Part shown: piece after piece, positions 60,555 through 64,000 of the stretch | How the letters are laid out: the number at the start of each line of letters is the position of its first letter | How positions within the stretch are numbered: the stretch's first letter is position 1 | Assembly: GCF_029867415.1 (NCBI RefSeq) | Contig: NW_026705299.1 | Location: 186,001 to 250,000, forward strand | Length of the DNA stretch: 64,000 nt | Direction: 5' to 3' | Source of the DNA: Vicia villosa | Lineage: Eukaryota > Streptophyta > Magnoliopsida > Fabales > Fabaceae | Position numbers and translations under genes: made by a program | Notes under the pieces: generated by a model | What the model was told of the DNA's origin: nothing | The model's input: the letters and a program-made list of their open reading frames with translations, nothing else | Databases searched by the model: none

Positions 60555-61394
60555 TGCTTGTTAGATATTTTGAGAACTATTCCATCTTTAATTTCTCTCT
60601 CTTAAATCAAAACCTATAATTTTGAGTGAGAAAACCCTAAAACTTCCATTGTTAACTAAAATCAAGTTTTTACCCATCAATCTTGGAGGCTTCCATTTTG
60701 ATGTTCATAAAGCTTGATAGTTTGCTTGTTGCTCAAGTCACCATGGAAATGGGTGGCTAAACCTTCTTGGTGTCAAGATTAGAGGTAGATGATTTGCTTT
60801 TAGTTTGTATTTCTTTTGATCTTTTGTATGTGAACAAGTGATGATATATATATGGTGATAAACCTTGTGTTTATTTATTTATGAAATTTGTATTCTATTT
60901 GAGAAAATGTTTTCAAGTCTTGACCTAGGTTTTTTATCTATCAACAAGTAAAGTTTAGAAATAGTTTTGTGAGTTGATATTCACCTATATTAAGCTTTGA
61001 ATGTTGTCATTTTGATAGTTAGGTTGAAAGATCATTTAAGGATCAAAATGGCAAATCTCACAATATGGTTTAGACATGAAACATATTGAGAGGATTGTGA
61101 TTATATGTATCATTCATGAGTTCACATATTTGATCAAGAAAATACCTTAGAAGTAAATTATCAAAAATCTAATCTTGACATTCTTTTACCATCTTTTAAA
61201 ACCACATACTAAGTTTAAAACTTTTTGCATGAGATCGAAGAGCTACGTTACCAAAATCAAAACCAAACCCTATGTTAACTTTAACTCACGACAAAATAAA
61301 CTATAGAACGGCGGTAATATCGCTTCAATCCCTGTGGAAACGATAAACAAAAAGTACCACAATACTCTTTCAACACGCGCGCACACATACACAC

Positions 61395-61713
<319 letters not shown>

Positions 61714-63266
61714 TACCAGAGTGATTGTAGTTCCTTGAACAAAGCTTCTACTCTTCCGCGTAATAATTTATTTTCTCGCCAGCTTCTGCTTTATCAGGTA
61801 TCCTTCTTACCTCAAGGCAGGGTCGGCCCTGGGCCAGGGCAAGCAGGCCCATAGCCCAGGGCCTCAAATAAATTGGGGCCTCAAAATTGTTGTAAATTGG
61901 TTTTATAAATAAAATAATAGTATATTAAATACTATACATTTCGTTATTAAATCAAAATTTTCCAATGTCCCAGCGGAATTGCTGCAACTCTCGGAATGAT
62001 GAGTGATAGTCTCATTAGCTTGACTAGCCATTCTGAGAGTGATGAGTCTCCCGTAGTTAGGGCATGAGTATCTTTTGATTCAAACTCTTCCCCTTTAATT
62101 CCTAATCAATTAGTCCATGAGATCATATATATAACTGATGAATTTGATTCGAAAAGGCTCTCTCTCTGGGATCTCCGGATGAAGGAGATTCCTCTAGAAA
62201 TTTTTCTTTTGACACTCCATTTTCTAATGACAACAGAGAAGATACTCACACCTTTCATACCCATTTCGTTCTAATTACTGGGGCCTTTAACTTTGTCCGC
62301 CTTGCTGACTCCACAAATACAAGCTGCTATTCATTGTTTTCAAATTCCTTCCTTGGCACTTTATTTAATGAAATTCCTTCCTTGTCACTTTATTTAATGC
62401 CTTGAGTATGCTAGAGATATTAAATAAACTCAAGGTTTTCAAAATATTAAATATGTCTTTCATTGTTTTTAAATTCCTTCCTTCTCACTTTATTTTTTAG
62501 TCTTTTAAATTAAATATTTATAATTAACTCATTTATTTCAAGTTAGTTAGCCATTTAAATATTTTGAGGTAATATTTTATTTTTCAAACTTGGATCTAAT
62601 TTAGATATTTTTTTTAAAAATTACTTCACTTGTATTTGAGTTTATCTATTAACTTGTTCAGACTCCCACACTTGCACTAATAAAACATTTATTTCATTTA
62701 TTTTATATATTTGATAGACTTTTTGTTAGATTAAAAATTGGACTAAGTACTCTCTTTAGTCACGTATTTTATGTTGGAGTTTTATATTGGTCTCATAATT
62801 TTAAATTACATTAGTCGTCCTTAAACAAATTGAACTATATTAGTGTTTTTTTTCATTCATTTCGTAAATAAAGTCAATAAATAAGGCTATGTGGTACTGA
62901 CATGTGGTACTGACGTAGAATATTTGGTATATACATGTTATATATTTTTGTCATGGTGTTTGCAACATGATTTGAACCAATTTTTGTGTCTTGATTTAAC
63001 AACGAAAAAAGCTGACCACTTACGAATTTTGAATGTTATTTTCATTTCTTCATCATGGAAACTTTGAAAAGAAAAAAAAACATAATCACTTTTTTTTTAA
63101 AATCCATAAAATCATAAATCCATCGAGACAAAATTTATTAAATTCATGGAAAAATATAAATTCTTGAGAAAATGTTATTTTTTAGCATAACACAAAAAAA
63201 CAATAAAATCCAACAAAATATTGATCTTTCCGAGCTTCAAAGTTTTAAACCCTATCAATTTCAAAT
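61714..63266. other. AT-rich DNA with possible hAT end
   Basis: CAGGGTCGGCCCTGGGCC at 61818 resembles the start of some plant hAT-like elements. No matching inverse end was found. ATTCCTTCCTTGNCACTTTA is repeated near 62345 and 62371. No gene. Confidence 0.4.
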
Positions 63267-63467
63267 TCATAAGCTAATCATGGTATCACGAAGAAACTCC
63301 TCTGAGTCTTCCTTTGTTTTGATGAAGCGAGATAATAAATCTTCACCTTTTGTGGAACCCTTTTTGGATTTCGTTCTTGGTTGTATGATCTCATCCGAAA
63401 ACTCATGAACACTTGTGATTGATTGTTTCAATATCGTATATGTTTCCATATTGAGAATCTTTTTCAT
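63267..63467 (-). pseudogene. Cytochrome P450 fragment (CYP94/CYP86-like)
   Basis: A 66-residue minus frame reads ILKQSITSVHEFSDEIIQPR, then GEDLLSRFIKTKEDSEEFLR and DTMISL before the stop. This matches the stretch before the I-helix of plant P450s of the CYP94/CYP86/CYP704 group (fatty-acid hydroxylases), where DLLSRF and FLRDxxISF are well conserved and the oxygen-binding AGRDT normally follows. Here homology stops exactly where AGRDT should begin. No haem-binding FxxGxRxC motif was found nearby. It is a short dead piece of a host gene, probably moved or left behind by element activity. The subfamily is uncertain. Confidence 0.7.
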
Positions 63468-63469
63468 TC

Positions 63470-63896
63470 TTCATGAGAATTGAAAAAGACACGTGAACTT
63501 TCTAAAATTTAACACAAGGCGATGTCTTCAAAAGCTAGCATGAAGGAAAAAAAATCTAAATTGTTAGTATAGTTATGCAATTGTCATAAATCTTTGAAAA
63601 TTAGTTAAATTGAATAAACAAAGAAAAAATCTAAATCTTTTATTTCTCTCACCATACTTTCTCTCTCTCACCTCTTTCTTCCCACCTTCTTTCACACCGC
63701 TCCTTGACATCATTGTCACTACCATTTTCAACAACCACCTGCTTATCATTTCTAATGATATAATAAATACTCATTGGCTTCAATTCACCACCACTACACA
63801 TGCTATCAACCAATATTTATTAAATTTAACTCTCACAACAACAAATATGGTCTCTAATTAATATTTATTGCTATAAGTTTATTATTTTTCTATTTT
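63470..63896. other. Unassigned AT-rich DNA
   Basis: Only a short plus-strand frame without recognised motifs (63610-63861). Confidence 0.4.
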
Positions 63897-63897
63897 T

Positions 63898-64000
63898 TAT
63901 TCCTCCGTTCTATTTGTTCTTTTGTCTCAAGGTTTCATTTTTATTTGTTGATAATATTAATCTATATGATACCAACAAATCTCGATTTGATTTTGTCTTT
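63898..64000. mobile_element. Possible Stowaway-like MITE, cut by the window end
   Basis: TATTCCTCCGTTCTATTTGT at the left edge resembles the terminal repeat of Stowaway-type MITEs. The other end would lie beyond the window. Confidence 0.4.

Larger units (their letters stand above)
60059..61375 (+). mobile_element. Solo LTR of a Ty3/gypsy-like element
   Basis: 1317 bp with inverted ends TGTTGAGTG and TTTCAACA, flanked by CGCGC at 60054-60058 and 61376-61380. It contains five GC-rich half-palindromes (CGCCCGGCG at 60303, 60400 and 60496; CGCCGGGCG at 60421 and 60517) and CTATATAG at 60547. Near its 3' end, TCCCTGTGGAAACGATA matches the corresponding spot of the Athila-type LTR (TCCCTGTGGATTCGAT), so it probably belongs to the same broad lineage. 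The frames across its GC-rich part are not genes. Confidence 0.88.

Overview
This is plant nuclear DNA that is almost wholly transposable elements. It is AT-rich, with long (AT)n and (GA)n microsatellites, and carries Ty3/gypsy (Athila and Tat/Ogre type), Ty1/copia, TRIM, L1-type LINE, CACTA-like, hAT-like, Tourist-like and other inverted-repeat elements, many nested. The Ogre-like LTR and the general repeat style suggest a large-genome legume, probably tribe Fabeae (pea, vetch, lentil, grass pea). That placement is inference from recalled repeat families. No intact host gene was found. The only host-gene traces are two short pseudogene pieces: a 12-oxophytodienoate-reductase-like exon near 18.8 kb and a cytochrome P450 piece near 63.4 kb.

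Layout. 0-5 kb: inverted-repeat MITE (679-951), 5'-truncated LINE (2149-3177, 15-bp target duplication), an (AT)n tract. 5-16.1 kb: a decayed minus-strand LINE (ORF1, endonuclease, RT, RNase H) split by a (GA)n-bearing insert (about 7511-8350) and, inside its endonuclease GDFN motif, by a complete gag-pol-less LTR element (9281-14166, TSD AAGTC). 16-19.2 kb: AT-rich remnant DNA with the OPR-like piece. 19237-32631: a complete, young minus-strand Athila-type Ty3/gypsy element (LTRs about 1.74 kb, TSD AATAA) with gag, protease, RT, RNase H and integrase, interrupted only by two in-frame stops, plus a downstream 462-aa ORF. 34155-38108: a solo Ogre-like LTR (TSD GATGT). 40075-44049: a decayed CACTA-like element. 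44.6-47.6 kb: copia remnants, one LTR carrying a Tourist-like MITE (TSD TTA) and three microsatellites. 48145-51064: a large inverted-repeat element with a 258-bp internal tandem duplication, split by a LINE. 52317-54020: an inverted-repeat transposon with ten copies of a 20-bp palindrome and two small ORFs. 54145-54785: a hAT-like MITE. 54887-58594: a gag-only copia element (TSD AAACC). 59158-60043: a TRIM with three LTRs in tandem inside one TSD (CTTAC). 60059-61375: a solo LTR (TSD CGCGC). 61.4-64 kb: (AT)n, a tandem duplication, MITE ends and the P450 piece.

Main finding. Three LTR families with no shared overall sequence each carry their own set of short GC-rich inverted repeats at a similar LTR offset, about 245-470 nt from the LTR start: GAGACGTGCGTCTC in the Athila element, TCCGCTAAGCGGA in the gag-pol-less element, and CGCCCGGCG/CGCCGGGCG in the solo LTR. 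In two families the sites sit just upstream of a TATA box, so a promoter-proximal array with family-specific sequence is a reasonable hypothesis. A separate DNA transposon is built around its own 20-bp palindrome. All element boundaries below were found by eye from matching termini and target duplications.
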